A DNA stretch of 64,000 nucleotides from Poronia punctata (GCA_022579005.1 MU401608.1:1-64000), one strand, 5' to 3'. Positions 21,861 to 35,900 are shown, counted from the stretch's first letter. Notes: generated by a model not told the origin, from the letters alone. Made by a program: numbers and translations.

Positions 21861-24638
21861 GTAGCAGTCCATCTGACGGCCTAGACCGTCTGCTTTGGGC
21901 CAAAACATGCAAAATATTCCTAGTTGGCGGGACGGACGCGCAGCAGCACAAGATGGGTTGAACCACGGTCCATCGGATCACTGCAGGAAAGAAGATAAAC
22001 AGCACAATTAAACAGCGATCAAACAGCGATTACTCGTAAACAGCACAGCATGAGTGACTGCTCCAGTCCCACTTTGCGATATTTTCTTCTCCGCTTCCTG
22101 CCACTGTGCCACTGTGCCACTGTGCCAGACACACTCCCCATACATACTCGTCAACGGGCATCTACAACATGTGTGTGCGTGTATCTAATAAAAGCTTTAT
22201 GCGTTTGTTGCCGCCATGAATAAAGGTCGAGGCTGTCTAGCCCTCGTGAGTTGTTTGAGAGTTAAGGGAGGGTCCTGTCCAAATGAGGAAAACCGGAGGG
22301 TGATCTTGAAAAAGCACATATCTCGGCTTCTTTCGGCTTGGCACTCCGAACCGACACTTGAGGTTCAAGCCAGTCAACTGTCAATGTTGCCATTACGACG
22401 CTCGTGTACAACATTTCGAGCACATTTTAGCCGACTCCCCATGTCCCCATTCGCTTAGATATACCGATAATACCAGGTCTTGTAGCATTCAGCGTCGGCT
22501 CCACGACTACCGGTTGCCGGACGTCTATATTACTTGGTTCCGCAGCCGTTCCTGATTCTTCTACGTGCCCCATCTTGGCTTCTTGGTTGGGGGTCACGGT
22601 TGTGCCGAATCGGCTGTTTGTCCATTGCTTGTTTTGTTTCGTATCTCGAGAGGCTTCGCGGCTGCAACCTCACGCTGGAACCCACATGCATGGCAATCAA
22701 TGCCCTTATGTGTGTGCGCGATGAGACCCTGCCGAGCTATGGTGGCTTTTGAAGCTGATCCGGTCATCATTCTTGGCTAGATTATGCGGCTTAATGGGCG
22801 AATATTTTTATATGTAGCAAACACATTCAATCGACTTTTGCGAGTCTAACCAAGGTACAAACTGTTGCCAGCTAGACGTCTGCTATGTATGAAGGTAGGT
22901 GTTCGCTCTCAGATTTTGTTCCCACTCAGCACACCTCGGAAGGGAAAAAAAAAGACGATAGATCAGAGGTACCCACCTACAGGTAAGTACGACATTCTGT
23001 TATTCTTTATCTAGCGTGTCTAGTTCAGTTTTATAGTTTTAGTTCAAATAGTATTCTAGTCTCGGTTATTTAGCCACTCGTTCGTGTATGTACGAGTAGT
23101 CTCGAATAATGGCATGGATGGATGGCCTCCCCCGTGACCACTGGCGTGTGAATGCAGAATAAGGGACCTAGTGATGAACTAATTTTACGCGCCGGCAATT
23201 TCTTAAATTTTTCTCCAAGCCCAAGCTTCAGCTGAACCGTCTTGTAGAATCCTAGAATCCTATCCCAACATTCACTAGACTCAATCATGACAACTAAAGG
23301 CGACAAAAGTAACGATGGTGGTTTCGACGACGTTGAAAATGTTGTTCCATTAGACTCAGCTTCAAATTAATATACATCACTTGGCATCAGCCTCTCTTCT
23401 CTCCACCCTTTCTCAAGTAGGCTGTGATGAGCGCTTTTTGGATTATCTTCTGAGTTTTGGGAACCGAGCGTAACCAGAGCACCAAGAGCCGTTTCCCGCC
23501 AGCAAGGTAAAGCGGACAAAGAAGGAAAATGAGAGACAGAGAGCAGCAAAACTGGGGGGCGTCTGGGAGGTCCCGTCTCTGACATGCGGGGATATGTTCT
23601 CTATCGAGAAAGAATTTGCAGTGTTGCGGAGTAACCCAGCACAAACCCAGCAAACCCACGCGAAACCTGGAGATGATCTTCATCAGCATTTCCATGTTGG
23701 ACGAGTAGTGTGTGGTCTAGTTCCCCATGACAGTCTTGGACCTCCAACGATTGCAAGATTCGAAAGGCAGTCACGCAGTTTGCGGAATGGCCCCTCCCTA
23801 GGCCTCACGAGAACAAGAATTTGAAAGAAAAGCACCAACGTATTTGAAACCTGTTCCTCGAGGCTTGGGCGCCTCGACACTTGTCCAATGTGTCAAGTCG
23901 GGCCTAACTGGGTAGTCGCACTTGGGCTGCGGGCAGACCCTTCCGTTACATTTGCGGAAAAGCCTCTCCAATTAGCAGCAGCAGACCGTGGTGCCCACAC
24001 CGAGCCCTTTAATTGTAAGCCATTACTACATACCTACTCCTAGTACCTATGTATACGTATTGGGATATTCTGGAGTCTGGACCTAATAATTTTGGGTAGG
24101 TAGACTACTTATTTGGTTACTGTACTTGAATTCGCCGCCTAAGCTAACCCCCCGCGTCCGCGCCGGCTTTCGTTTGTGGGGTATCGTCAATGCCTTGACT
24201 CTTGAGGCTTCGAGGATCAAACATGCCGGAGGAGCCCACCGCGTCTGGTAGGGCACTTACGCCGTCTATGCTCAACCTGGCCTAGTCAGGTGTAGAGGCG
24301 CAGGGGCGACGAGGTTGCTGCCCCTTACAATCACATCGCACTTGCCCCTGGAAGTTTGTGCACCTTACGTATGCCTCCCTCCATCGATGCGAGTTTTGCG
24401 GCCCGCCAGCCGATCTTTCCCCCACTGCCGTAGCCTCCCAAGGCGAAAACTCAGGACCTTGTCCCTCCAGCATCTGAAAATGGCAGATCTTTGATCGCAC
24501 ACAAGGATAGCGAAGGGTTAGCGGCGTCACGACGAAGCGCCTTGCAAAGGCTTGGAACTACTGGGGAAGATGATGGCACATCCACAACACGTCTTGATCT
24601 GGGGGACCTTGTCTGGGTTATCTGGGGTACGGCACCAG
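21861..24638. other. Long intergenic region upstream of the GH7 gene
   Basis: Nearly 2.9 kb without a gene I can support. It contains (CCACTGTG)3.4 at 22101-22127 and two candidate CreA boxes (SYGGRG): GTGGGG at 24176-24181 and CTGGGG at 24622-24627. Such sites are common by chance. Short ORFs such as 22216-22458 and 23594-23824 lack family likeness. A long promoter is usual for a regulated cellulase gene. Confidence 0.5.
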
Positions 24639-24645
24639 TATATAA
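24639..24645 (+). promoter_or_regulatory. Putative TATA box of the GH7 gene
   Basis: TATATAA lies 89 bp before the GH7 start codon, at a normal spacing for a highly expressed fungal gene. It is followed by a CT/CA-rich leader. Confidence 0.55.
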
Positions 24646-24733
24646 GGCCGTGGCATCCGCAATCCTCTGGCAACTTTTCGCCATCACCACACCAGTCAGT
24701 CAATCTCATACCGACCAGACCAAGATCGTCAAG

Positions 24734-26158
24734 ATGCATTCGAAGCTCGCCGCCATCGCCGCCCTCGTGGCCACTGCCAACGCCCAGTGCGCCGCCACCC
24801 TCACCGCCGAGACTCACCCCAAGATGAGCTGGTCTCAGTGCTCGTCTGGCGGCAGCTGCTCCACCGTCAACGGCGAGGTCACCGTCGATGCCAACTGGCG
24901 ATGGCTCCACAACTCGCAGGGCACCAACTGCTACAGCGGTAACGAGTTCGATACCTCGCTCTGCAAGGACGCCGACTCGTGCGCCAAGGAGTGCTGTGTC
25001 GATGGTGCCGACTACTCGGGAACATACGGTGCCAGCACCTCGGGCAACGCCCTGACCCTCAAGTTCGTCACCCAGGGCGGCTACAGCACCAACATCGGTA
25101 GCCGTCTGTACCTGATGAAGGATGAGAACACCTACCAGGGCTTCAAGCTCCTCGGTAACGAGTTCACCTTCGATGTCGATGTCTCCAAGCTACCGTAAGT
25201 GTTTTGAGCAATTCGGAAGAGAGACGATGAGGAACTTGTGTGAGCCTATACTAACAATGTTGGCAGTTGCGGCTTGAACGGCGCTCTGTACTTCGTCTCC
25301 ATGGACCTCGATGGTGGTGTTTCCCAATACCCCAGCAACACGGCTGGTGCCAAATACGGTACCGGTTACTGTGACTCCCAGTGCCCCCGTGATCTCAAGT
25401 TCATCGGTGGCAAGGCCAACATCGAGGGCTGGAACCCTTCCACAAATGACGACAACGCTGGTGTCGGCAACATGGGCGCTTGCTGCGCCGAGATGGATAT
25501 CTGGGAGGCCAACAGCATGGCTACCGCCTACACTCCTCACCCTTGCTCCAACTCTGGCTACCACGTCTGCGAGGGCAACGACTGCGGTGGTACTTACTCT
25601 GACGACCGCTACGCCGGTGACTGCGATCCCGATGGATGCGACTTCAACAGCTACCGCCAGGGCGACACCAGCTTCTACGGCAAGGGTCTCACCATTGACA
25701 CTTCCAAGAAGATGACCGTTGTTACCCAGTTCATCGAGGAGGGTGGCAAGCTTAGCGAGATCAAGCGCTTCTACGTCCAGGATGGCAAGGTCGTCCCCAA
25801 CAGCGAGAGCACCATCTCTGGCGTCAGCGGCAACTCCATCACCCCCGAGTACTGCTCTGCCCAGAAGACTGCCTTTGGCGACACCAACATCTTCGAGCAG
25901 CGCGGTGGCCTTGCCCAGATGGGCGATGCCGTTGCCAAGGACATGGTCCTCGTCATGTCCATCTGGGACGACCATGCGTCCAACATGCTCTGGCTCGACT
26001 CTACCTTCCCTGTCGGCTCCACCAAGCCCGGCTCTGCTCGTGGCGCTTGCTCCACCGACTCTGGTGTCCCCTCGGACGTCGAGACCAACTCCCCCGACGC
26101 CACCGTCGTCTACTCCAACATCAAGTTCGGCCCCATCAACTCGACCTTCTCCCAGTAA
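24734..26158 (+). CDS. cbh1: GH7 cellobiohydrolase (secreted, no CBM)
   Basis: Exons 24734-25194 and 25267-26158 give 450 aa. It is a secreted exo-acting glycoside hydrolase family 7 enzyme that releases cellobiose from cellulose chain ends with retention. The first 17 residues ([17 protein letters not shown]) form a signal peptide, cleaved before QCAATLTAE, so the mature N-terminal Gln can cyclise. The catalytic set sits in EMDIWEAN: nucleophile E229, D231 and acid/base E234 by analogy with T. reesei Cel7A. Many paired Cys ([35 protein letters not shown]) fit the family disulfides. The long tunnel-forming segments typical of CBHs, rather than endoglucanases, are present. The protein ends at GPINSTFSQ with no linker or CBM1. 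Codon use is strongly biased to C-ending codons, unlike the neighbours, which suggests high expression. Regulation by cellulose induction and carbon repression is inferred from the family only. Confidence 0.95.
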
Positions 26159-27243
26159 GCGGCCAACCCGCCCAAGGCACAGAGAGGCGCGTTTACGACT
26201 GGGCGTTGAAATCGCTCATGTCGTATCTCATCTGAAGAGCATGATGAGATAGAAAGATAAAGACGTTACGATTATCTATAAAAAGAAATTGGAAAAAGAC
26301 CTGCTTCACTTGTATATAGTTTTTCCCGTCTCAGGCTATTTTCTTACTTGCATTCATTGGTCAGCCGGCGGGCATTTTCATTTTTTGCCCTAAACTCCCG
26401 GCTTGGCCTTTGACTCATGACGTACATTATACATAGAAGAAGAACATATATATACATATGCATATATAAACATTTATCTGTTTTCAACTTTTATCATGAA
26501 ATTGATATGTATCCGATCTACTTATTGTGCTTGGGGACTTTTGTCTTTGGTCCCATTTGAGGAATAATAGGGCAACTAGAATACAATGAACCTTCCTAGC
26601 TGGGGAATAGGACGTTGCGGTATGTTTGGCTAAAGGTTAGTACCTGGGTATTTTTTATATATAACCTAGATGCTTGTCATTTTCAAGGTAGTTTAGTTTA
26701 GTTTAGGTAGGTATCTACTTAATAAACTCAAAGACTCAAAGGTAGGGATATACAAGTATATAAGTGCCTAGGTCAAGTTGACTTTTCAAGTGATTGATCT
26801 TGTTGTCATCCATAAATATACCATGAATCTTTTATAGTTTGCATGTGATTGATGATGCAGTAACGTACTTGGTCGCGAAGCATCCGCTTTCTATTTGTTA
26901 AACATACACACAAAATAAGCCATCTAGAACATGTGAAAGGCAGTGTAGGTGGATAAATATAATTTACTATTAAGTTTTTCTTTTTCCCATTGACGGAAGC
27001 TAAGCTTGTGTGTATAAATCCGAACTATGTACGAGACTTTGGAGGATCAGATAGGTAAGGTAGGTAGGAGGTGGGCTAATTTCAGCTTCAGCTTGTGGGT
27101 TGGGTTGGGTTGGGGGGGATCGAACTGGAGCCAAGCTGTAAGAGTAAAAGGTTAGTTGGGCCGGATGTAGTATCTCGATGACAACCAGACTCTCTCTCGT
27201 CGAGGATCATTTGGTTATTGGTGTGTGCTATGAGAAGCGGATA
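26159..27243. other. Convergent intergenic region GH7 / VPS9
   Basis: AT-rich 3' flanks of two convergent genes. No gene is seen. A four-tract G-quadruplex motif lies near the VPS9 end and is listed separately. Confidence 0.6.
27097..27118 (+). other. G-quadruplex-forming motif
   Basis: Three GGG tracts separated by TT are followed by TT and seven G: GGG at 27097, 27102 and 27107, then the run 27112-27118. This meets the usual four-tract, short-loop rule. It lies about 125 bp beyond the VPS9 stop codon, on the strand that is template for VPS9. Confidence 0.7.
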
Positions 27244-29983
27244 TCATGAACTTAGAGCTAGACAAGCATCGACAGCGAGGCCGACCCTAGAAGAATTCAA
27301 ACAATAACTACGTGTTAGCAAATATAATATGTGGGATAAGTATAGGTACTTGGACAAGGTAATGAGCTAACCTTCCTTGCTTTTGGTGCACGACATCGCT
27401 GATAATGTCCCGGTCCAGATCCGGAAACATACTGGCCAAGGTCTCTACGACGCTGTTGTGTTCGGCCCGCTGGAGTCGGTGTGCTTCGGCCGCCTCGGCA
27501 CTTGCTTGTCTGGCGGCGGCTTCCTGTGCCGACATCTGTTGTCGAACATTCACTGGCGGTATTTGAGGTTGAGCGTCAGGTGCCGAGCGTGTCTGCATAC
27601 GTGATGGGGTCGGAGCCCGGTTCTGTGGAGGCACGTGGGAAGGGGAAGGCGTGCTCGGCCCGGCAGCGGCCGGATCGTCAGAAAACATTCTCCCAATAGA
27701 TGACAATGGCTTCTGAATGGTACGAAGTAAGCCGGAAATTGCTGGTGCTTCGTCGCCTGAATCCGGACCGTCATTAGAGGTCGATCGTCTCGGTGTCTTG
27801 GAGCCATCTTGTTCAAAAGATGGTCGCGTCGAAGACGACTCTCCAGGGTACAGGCCTCCTTTTTCATTCATTCTTGAGGGCGTGTTAAGGGTGGCCGACT
27901 CTTCGGCGCGATGCTTCTCCGCAATAGCCGATACCGCCGCCTCGACATTTTGCTCGAATTCTTCGTCGGATATCGTCAAAGTCGTGCGGTCCATGTTCTC
28001 GATAAACTGCACAGCACCCATCTGCAGAAGAACGGTAAGCGCTGGGCTGTCAAATATACGACATAGACATCGGCGCTAGGAGTTTTCTCACCAGGGATGA
28101 TAGATAGTATCCAGCCTCGCCGCCTAGTTTGTCTTGGTTACGGAAACGCAAAATGTACTGGACGTTGGATACAAGGTGTTCTGGGTTGGCTCGGAGCACA
28201 ACGTAGATCAGAAGCGGCATAAAACTGTCAGCCGAGGAATCCGACTTGTTATGTTTCAGGAGACCTGTTGGGCAAGTAAGCCTGACTGTGGTCGAACCAC
28301 AACCTTACACCGTTGACGGGATGGGATCTAGGAGGAAAAACATACCGAATATGACTTTGCAACAGTTAAGCACACATATGATCTTATCCCTAGGAGCCCT
28401 ATAAGACCGAACCTTTAAGAGTTCTACTGAGGTCAGCATCGTCCCTCTGTCTATCTGTCTACCCAGCTGTCGCATCTTCGGAACTGACCTTGCTGTGCCA
28501 AGACGAGGAACTTCTTGCCACTTTCGGTGACAGGAGGTATATCCAAATGTTCTTCCCGTACCCAGCCGTAAATGCTGATCTTCTGAGCCAGAACGTCGTC
28601 CCTCTCGACATCTTCCTGATGCTGCCCCTTCCGGCCGGGACCTAGGGGCCGTTCACCCCCGCGCTTCTTAGGCTTCGCACCGGGGATCGGTTGGGGCGCA
28701 GGGATGGCGGGCGAAAAGGTTTGGCTATAGAGCCTGTTCATCACCAGCTTCTCCATGCCCTCACGAGCATTGTCGAACTCGGCGTCCGACACATCCCTCC
28801 AAACATCACACTGGGCCATTTTATTGGCAATGAAAGCGAGGAAATCCCCGATGATCTTGACTTGCTCGTGAACCATCCACTGCCGCTTGCCGAACTCGTT
28901 CAAGAAGGATTTCAGATATCGCGCGACGGGGTCTGCCTTTTTGTGCTTTAGTTGCTCCAGGAAACGGTGGAAATCGAACGGCTGAGGGGGTTCCGGTTCA
29001 GGCTCCGGTGGCGGCGGGCGGTGGAGCGTCGTCGTCGAAGAAACGGGGGAGCCTGTTGAAGCAGCCGCCATTTCATCCGCATGCACGTCTTTTGGCGGCA
29101 CGGGAGGACGTTGGTCACCGTCCTCATGACGTTTCCCTTTCGATCGTGTCGCTGTTGGCGATGCGTCCGATATCCTCAGGCCCTGCATTTCATGGATCTG
29201 CTGTGCGATACTAGGTGCTAGCGGTTCCAGGCTAGACTTTCTGGGTGGGTGTTGTATTGGAGGGCTGGTCAAAAGCGGTGAGGCCATCTCCAGCCGCGGG
29301 CTCATGACCTCTTCTTCTCCCGGCCCACTTCCGTCCACGGGAAACTGTTCCATGATACTCTGGATTTCGGAGCGTGAGGAGCCCTCGCGCTCATCCTCAC
29401 TAGTGAACCGGGCCTCATCATCACCCGTATCCGTGTCGGACGGGGCTGGTGATGACCCCGAGTTCTTCCCCTTGGGCCTATGTGCCGAGCTCGTCCTAGA
29501 GGGCGGCTGCGAGTTTGTAGGTGTAGGCGGTGTCGGGTCGATATACGGGTTTGTGTTGACGGTTAGATATTGTGGTTTCGCAGGCTTCAGGGTAGCAACC
29601 GAGGACTCCATAGCATCAGTTGCTACCTCGGTGTCGTCCCTGTGTTCGCCTACAGGGTTGGGATCGGGCGCGATCCCATTTTGCCTTTCAGCAACTGGGT
29701 TGGAAGGGGGATGCTCGGCTGTTGTCGGATCGAGATCGATTAGGTTCCCAAGACCCGGATGGGCACTAGAGTGGTTGGAATCCATACTTTCCCCGACATG
29801 CTTGTCGGTCGCTGTATCGCCCGCGAGGATCGTGCTCGGGGTGGAAGTGATGACAGTGGGAGGGGGGTCTTTATGGTACGGAAAATCCTCTTCCGACGGC
29901 TTGGGAAAGTTCATCGCGGGGTCATGGTCATCGTTAACGATACGGCTCTCCTGCTCGCTGAGCGCTTGTTCGGATCGAGGCAT
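27244..29983 (-). CDS. VPS9: Vps9-domain Rab5-family GEF with C-terminal CUE domain
   Basis: Exons (complement) 29983-28489, 28423-28346, 28264-28092, 28021-27372 and 27286-27244 give 812 aa. Vps9 activates Rab5/Vps21 GTPases on endosomes and binds ubiquitin. The first 330 residues are Pro/Ser/Thr-rich and disordered. Residues about 335-425 (PFDFHRFLEQLKHKKADP onward) are the helical bundle preceding the VPS9 domain. The VPS9 catalytic part runs to about 590 and includes ISIYGWVREEHLDIPP, APRDKIICVLNCCKVIFG, FMPLLIYVVLRANPEHL and GEAGYYLSSLMGAVQFIENM. The C-terminal CUE domain (about 770-812) has SMFPDLDRDIISDVV and ends in GRVGLAVDACLALSS, coded by a last exon of 43 nt. Start: the first ATG of the frame is at 29983 (MPRSEQ); the frame stays open upstream without an ATG, so a further 5' exon is possible. 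Confidence 0.92.
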
Positions 29984-32900
29984 GCACAGGCAAAATGACC
30001 TCTCCTGCACGCTGTATCCGAGATAGACAAGGTCGGAAGAGGGGGCAGATAGGAGATACGAAACTCAAAAAGCTCGTGAAAAAAGGGGATACGCCCAGTT
30101 TAAAAGACCAATGTGAGGCTCCCGGACGGTGCTGTCTGTCATGTGCAAGGACGGGCACGCGGGCTGTACTCGGGGGGTTTTTGGTGGCGTTATCGTTATC
30201 AGCGACCCGGGGAATGCCTGCCACTGCGGTACTGCAGGGCATTCTGCAGTGCACCTCCGCTCTCAACAAGCCGGCCAGCGTGACGTTTCTACCCCTCTAT
30301 TTCTGTCAATTGAAAGAATCCAGGTACATCATATGAAAGTATCTAACGCCCCACATACACCAACATCACTACAAGTAATAACTAACAACATCGTAAGGTT
30401 CCAGGGAAATATGGCAGGGAGATAGTTGCTTGCTACTACCTTGAAAGTCTTTTCTATACGCCTACGTGTACGAGTACGAGTCCTAAGTCCTACGGATGTG
30501 TTCAAGCCAATAATTTTAGCTGTATATATCATATCGACGCCCAATATCAAATCTTTGGGGGCGTACGAATATGGGCAGGTAGATGTTCATCTTGAGGGGC
30601 AGGCTCTTGATTGCCTACAAACGAAACGGAAAGGATCAACTTAAGAAGTCAAGCGGTTAGATACATGGAAATAAGGGCGCCGTTCATAAAGCCAAAGCCG
30701 CCCAAATCTACGAAAAGCGTGGATTGGGATATGATGGCTGTGAGTGAATGGCTCACCCTTTGCAAGTCACGTGGCGCGTATTTTCTCAGGCATCGTCAGG
30801 CTCAGCTTGCTCAGCTTACATTGCCTACGTACCTTAGGTACCTTAGGTACCTTACATACGGCATGAGCGATAGGTAGCCCGGGGTCCCGGGCGATAATCA
30901 AGGACTCCTTGAAACGGCCCAACTTTATTTCTCATGATGAGGGATGTCGAGGAGGTAAATATCCTCACGCTGAACTGTTGGGGCCTTCCCATAGTGTCCC
31001 AAGAATACGCCCGGCCGCCTGACGGAAATTGGCAGACACATTGCCAAAGCTGAGCCGATGCCGCATATAGTCGGCTTGCCATATAGTCGGCCTGCAGAGT
31101 GTTTTTCCGGAAAGGACTTTGAACGTATCCATCAAGATACGCAGCACATCTTGCCCTGTGCCAAACACTATTCGGCGGGGCTGTTTGGAACAACGGGTTT
31201 GGCAATTCTATCCCGCTAGCCCATCAAGTAGACTTCTATGATCCAGTGGCCTTTGAATGGCCACCGGCTGCTTTCTATAAGGGGACTGGTATGTGGGGAG
31301 AGGCGTTGTTCGTGCGACGATTCGCTACGGCGATGAACCAGATAGCATTGAGGCCTTGAAGACGCATGTAAGTAAGCAATTTGGCACGTCGAGAATAACG
31401 ATAGCCCGTAACTCTAATCGGTCTAATACCATTGAACTAAACTAATACGGAGCCCTTACCGGCAGATTCATGCTTCTTATTCCATAAAAATGATTACCTT
31501 TGTCATCGTGTCGCCCAGGCCTGGGAATACGCGAAACATTTCCAGGCTGCATGTGAACGCCGTCGCGGCGGCAACAACAGGGCTTTGGTTATCGGTCTTG
31601 GCGATCTTAAACAGAGCCAGACTCACCTCGTACCGGATTCTCGGGCATCGCGCACCCAACATGTCTGATACTTGGCTCCTCCAGAGGACTGAAATATCGT
31701 CTTAGGGGAGTAGTAATGGAGTAGGTGAGGATGGCGCTACCTATGGCTCGCCCTACAATACATGGCAATGGACTCGGGCTCAGAGGACTGCCGGCGGTGC
31801 CGAAGGCGCATGGGTTGTGAGGCCGCAAAAGTGGCCATGCTCGATCAACATCCAGCCTTGGCCTGCTCACCGAGTGACCATTTTGGCGCCGAGGTGACTC
31901 TCGCGTTCCAGAATGGTCTTAGTTTGGGCGACGACGAATACCAAGGGAGCAAGCGCACCCTCGGTGAATTTACCCCGTAAGAGAGAAAACGACAGGATTT
32001 TAGACGGGGTTCTTTGTGTTCTCGATACCTACCAGTTGGCACGTCGGCGACCACATAGGTGGACAAAGGTGAGATTGGGGTTTGCGGGCATCGTGCTGGT
32101 GGAGTTCGAGTCCCTGACAGGAGTGTGGGATGTTGACGACGACGGGTTCCGGTGGGCTCGTTTCCTGCTTGGGATTACGGGAGCTTTGGCATCAAACTTT
32201 TGCCTTTGTCGCTGGCTTTGGTGGGTATCTCGTCAACCTTGGCGAGACGGCTGCATCGAATGAATTCGCTTGGGAGGTGAATAATACGGAAACATAAAAG
32301 GGGTTTCATAGTCCTATAGGGTAGGTCAGGTCAAGTCGACTTAGCACTGTGGCTAAGCACACAGGCTTTTCAGCTGTGGCTAGTGCAAGGCTTGTACCAT
32401 TTGGCTGTGGCTCCCAGAGATATGTATCCTGGACCCAAAACCCCAGTACCATGAGTTATACTAGCATTGGCCTTACATCCTCTAAGGTGGCCATAGGCTA
32501 TATCGGTTGAGCCCTGACCTTACCTTATCGTGTAAATTCCTTCGTATTTACTTCCCTTTGGTTGTAAATGTGTACATTAGGACCCAGGTAGGGGAAACGG
32601 GAGACCGACGACGATTTAAGCTAGTATATAGGTAGGGAGGGAGAGCAAAGGGGTAAGTCCTCGCTTTATTTATCATCGGGCCGTTTCTTTATTTATTTTT
32701 CTCGTCTGGTCTTCCCGCCACCTACTGCATGGCACTTGGGGGGGGCCCTCTGCCCATGGGGAGGAGTAGGCTAGCAGGTTCTCTAGGTTAAATCTTTCTT
32801 TTCCCCGGCCATGGGGTTACACAACCAGATAAGCAGGCAGGTTGGGTGGGACGAATAACGATGCAGATATTGTAATGCATAGAAGGGAGGGTCAACCATA

Positions 32901-35900
32901 CATTCGGTCAAGTTGGTAGTCGGCATGGAATTGGATTGCACGAGTCAGTCGGGTGCGCTGCTGGACGGCGTTCAATTTGTTCGGGTCGATCCGGTTGGGG
33001 TTGGAATGATTTCCCTCGCCATCTCTTCCTGCGTGGTGGAAATCCAGAAAGCCTCCAGAACCATCCTGTAATGCATCTAGAATGGGATGTCAGACACCTT
33101 AGGAGGCATTCCTATCCAGGTGCATCACGGTCTTCCAAGGTTTCGGTGGCATATCATGTCATCATGGCAAGGCATCATGGGTAAGGGTCGTACTTTCCCT
33201 CTGCCCCTGTCCTGGTCGCAGACAAGTGGAAAAACTCTGAGGCCAATCATAGGTTTTGTCCCAGCCTTACCCCGATCCTACATGGTTAATAGTATTCTCT
33301 GGCCCTCTCCTCTTGGCTGTTCGCCTCCATGTGGATTCTTGCCTGTTTTCTTGGGTATCCTTATCTGTTGGACCCGACTGTCGTACATGCATGTGGGTAT
33401 GTGCACAAAATTCTTTTCTCATCGGTCAGCCGTTACGTTTCTTGGTGGTCGAGCCCGGGAAGGAAGTGAGACAGGCAGGGCAAGGATGGCAGACTCGAGA
33501 GCCAATATCGCCTGGGCAGCCACTAATGGGCGTCGTTGGTCAAAGCTGTCAGACACCAAAGACGTATGGCTGCCCAATGCCTACGCACTAAATTTCAGGG
33601 CTCATTGCTTTCATCTGCACCTCCGATCTAGACAGGTGCATAGTGAGAACAAGAACGCGTGTTGGTCTCGTTGTGCAGGCTGGGATGTGCATCTCATTGG
33701 AGGGAGAAGATGCCGATGATGAAGAGTAAGGAAAACCAGGTCAAATCATTGACAAGTAAACCGGTCGGGGATAGGTACTAGTGGCGCATCGGAGCGGAAT
33801 GAGGTGGACATGTATGCTAGAGTAGGCGTTTCGTGGCTAAGCAGGGTAATAGGAGAAAAGATTGATGTCAACCTATTACTCTCTTGTCTCGTTACATCGC
33901 TTTCCTATAAGCTCTCTCTTTTGCACACCAACTATGCAGTTGGTAAATAGGCCGAGTTCCTTTTGATCTTATTTCCCATTGTCGGGTATCGACGACCTAC
34001 CTCTATAGCACGTGCTGTCTACATAGCCTTACACTGCCAAAGAAGAAAAAAACACCTAAAGTTTACTAAGTCTCGGGCTTGCTCCCCCAACGACCCCTCA
34101 CCTTAGCAGACAGTTAACCTTCGATGATTGGTAGGTATTTTTTATTCAAGAGCTGGGAGGAGCAGGAAGTAACGAGCGTAGATAGAAGCAGAAGCAAGAG
34201 CGAGCGGCCGGCGCGGCAACCTTACACGGCGTTGCTTTTGTAAACCCTTTGAGCCTGTTTACTAGGTAGCATTTAATCGCCTGTTGTATGATTGCTATTG
34301 ATGCTACATAATAGGCAGTTTAGATTGCAAACACGGAAGCACCGAGAGGTCATGCCGCCATATATATTACGTCTTGTCCTCTATCTACAGTGCTACCTCG
34401 TGTTAAACAGACATTAGTAAGGGGGTGATTTGGGCTCTGTTTTGATGATAAACTAAGGTTAGGTTGGAAGATCGGACATACAGAGTTCTAGACGGCAAAT
34501 AGAATATGTTCTACTGATCATAATAAGATTGTAATAACCGGCCGGTAAGATTGCCTTATGCCCGACGTCATCTGGCGTAAACATGAACCTTTGTATATCT
34601 TGAGGCTTGAACTGCATATGGACAAGGTGTTAATATTCTGTAGTAGTATCCTGGACCGCTAACAGGTTGGCTTGTCCACCTGACCATATGAACTCGCCTT
34701 ATGCAAAGTGCTGTGTAGAAAACGCTCTTCTCCCGCTCGAATCCAATGGCAGCATTTCAGTCAAAGGGACTAAGGTTAGTCAGCTTGTAGTTCTAACATC
34801 TGCAGCTTATGTGCACGTTCTCATCCACCATGCCTCTATCGGTTCGGCGCTCCAGTGGTGCTCGCTTTTGTACTAATGGATATCCTTGCATACGCGTACA
34901 TAAGTCAACTTCTTTAAAAACATCAATTACATAGACAAATACTAGAAGTGGTATCATGTACGGCTTGTTATACTGCAAAAATAGCTGATGCCATGTACTT
35001 GGTATGACACAAGCTGGCAAGATATTAGTGGAAGATTGTCGCAAGTCAGTCTGATAACCTGGAAGATCATAAGAGAGAAGGCAGCGGGAGCTAAAATCTC
35101 AATCTGAAGAAGGTGATCGCAGGTAATTATGCTTAAATTGGCACTTGTGGTGGTGATTCTGCAGAATTTGGTCGATAGTCTGCACCAAGCAGCAACCACA
35201 CTAGGCTAGCCGATCGACGTAGCCTAGATAATTCTTGGCGCACAAGGTCAGATGCGCTGCTGATCTATCTACATACATAATACCTACTTGCACACAACGT
35301 GACAACGTTCATCCGTAGACAATTGCCTTGAACGTTTCGACAAGATATGTCTTGTTTTGTAGATTCGAAGTGCGCCCCTCCCCTTAATAATACCTGCTCC
35401 CTATAGCCATGCTTTAGCAGTCCTAGCTCCCCGCGGTGTGTTGGTTTGCCCAGGCTCGTTCTGTACCTGTGCCATATGTTGTTCAAACAAACTGGGCCAG
35501 GGACTGATCAGAAAGAGGAAAAGCGCTGGCTCCTTTGCCCCATATTGATGAGTTGTCCTTGACCCTTGTCGCATTGACTTACTGTTTTGGGACGTGCCCC
35601 AGTTGAAGACGGAAGGAGGGGTTATCTTTGGCAATGCGACGAGATTTTCAAGCATTGATCAAGAGCTTCCTTTCCGTGCTTCCAGAAGACGTTTTTTGTA
35701 CACGATTTTTTTTTTTACGAGGCCGGTCTATGCTCTTGTTGTATAGTAGAGATATAATGCATTAGTAGTCCTAACTTAGACTTTGGTTGCCCCCCTTAAA
35801 AAGCAGAGGAAGAACAGCGAGCAACATGTAGTCTAGGTAATATGTCCTAGTTTAGCTGTAAATATTTACGTTAGATAGCCCACACAAGTCCAACCTCCCC

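Noticed and set aside
22216..23824. Several 60-100 codon ORFs upstream of the GH7 gene
   Set aside because: All are short, overlap in several frames and show no family motif or credible splice partners.
25190..25975. 261-codon open frame antisense to the GH7 gene
   Set aside because: The strong C-ending codon bias of GH7 removes stops from one antisense frame. The product is Val/Ala/Gly/Asp-rich with no domain.
31127..32282. Scattered coding-like fragments
   Set aside because: Short frames in different phases could not be joined by convincing splice sites into one protein, and the family was not identified; kept only as a finding.
33087..33719. 210-codon ORF in the gene-poor region
   Set aside because: Composition is unlike coding sequence, another frame (33256-33591) is open over the same place, and nothing in it is recognisable.
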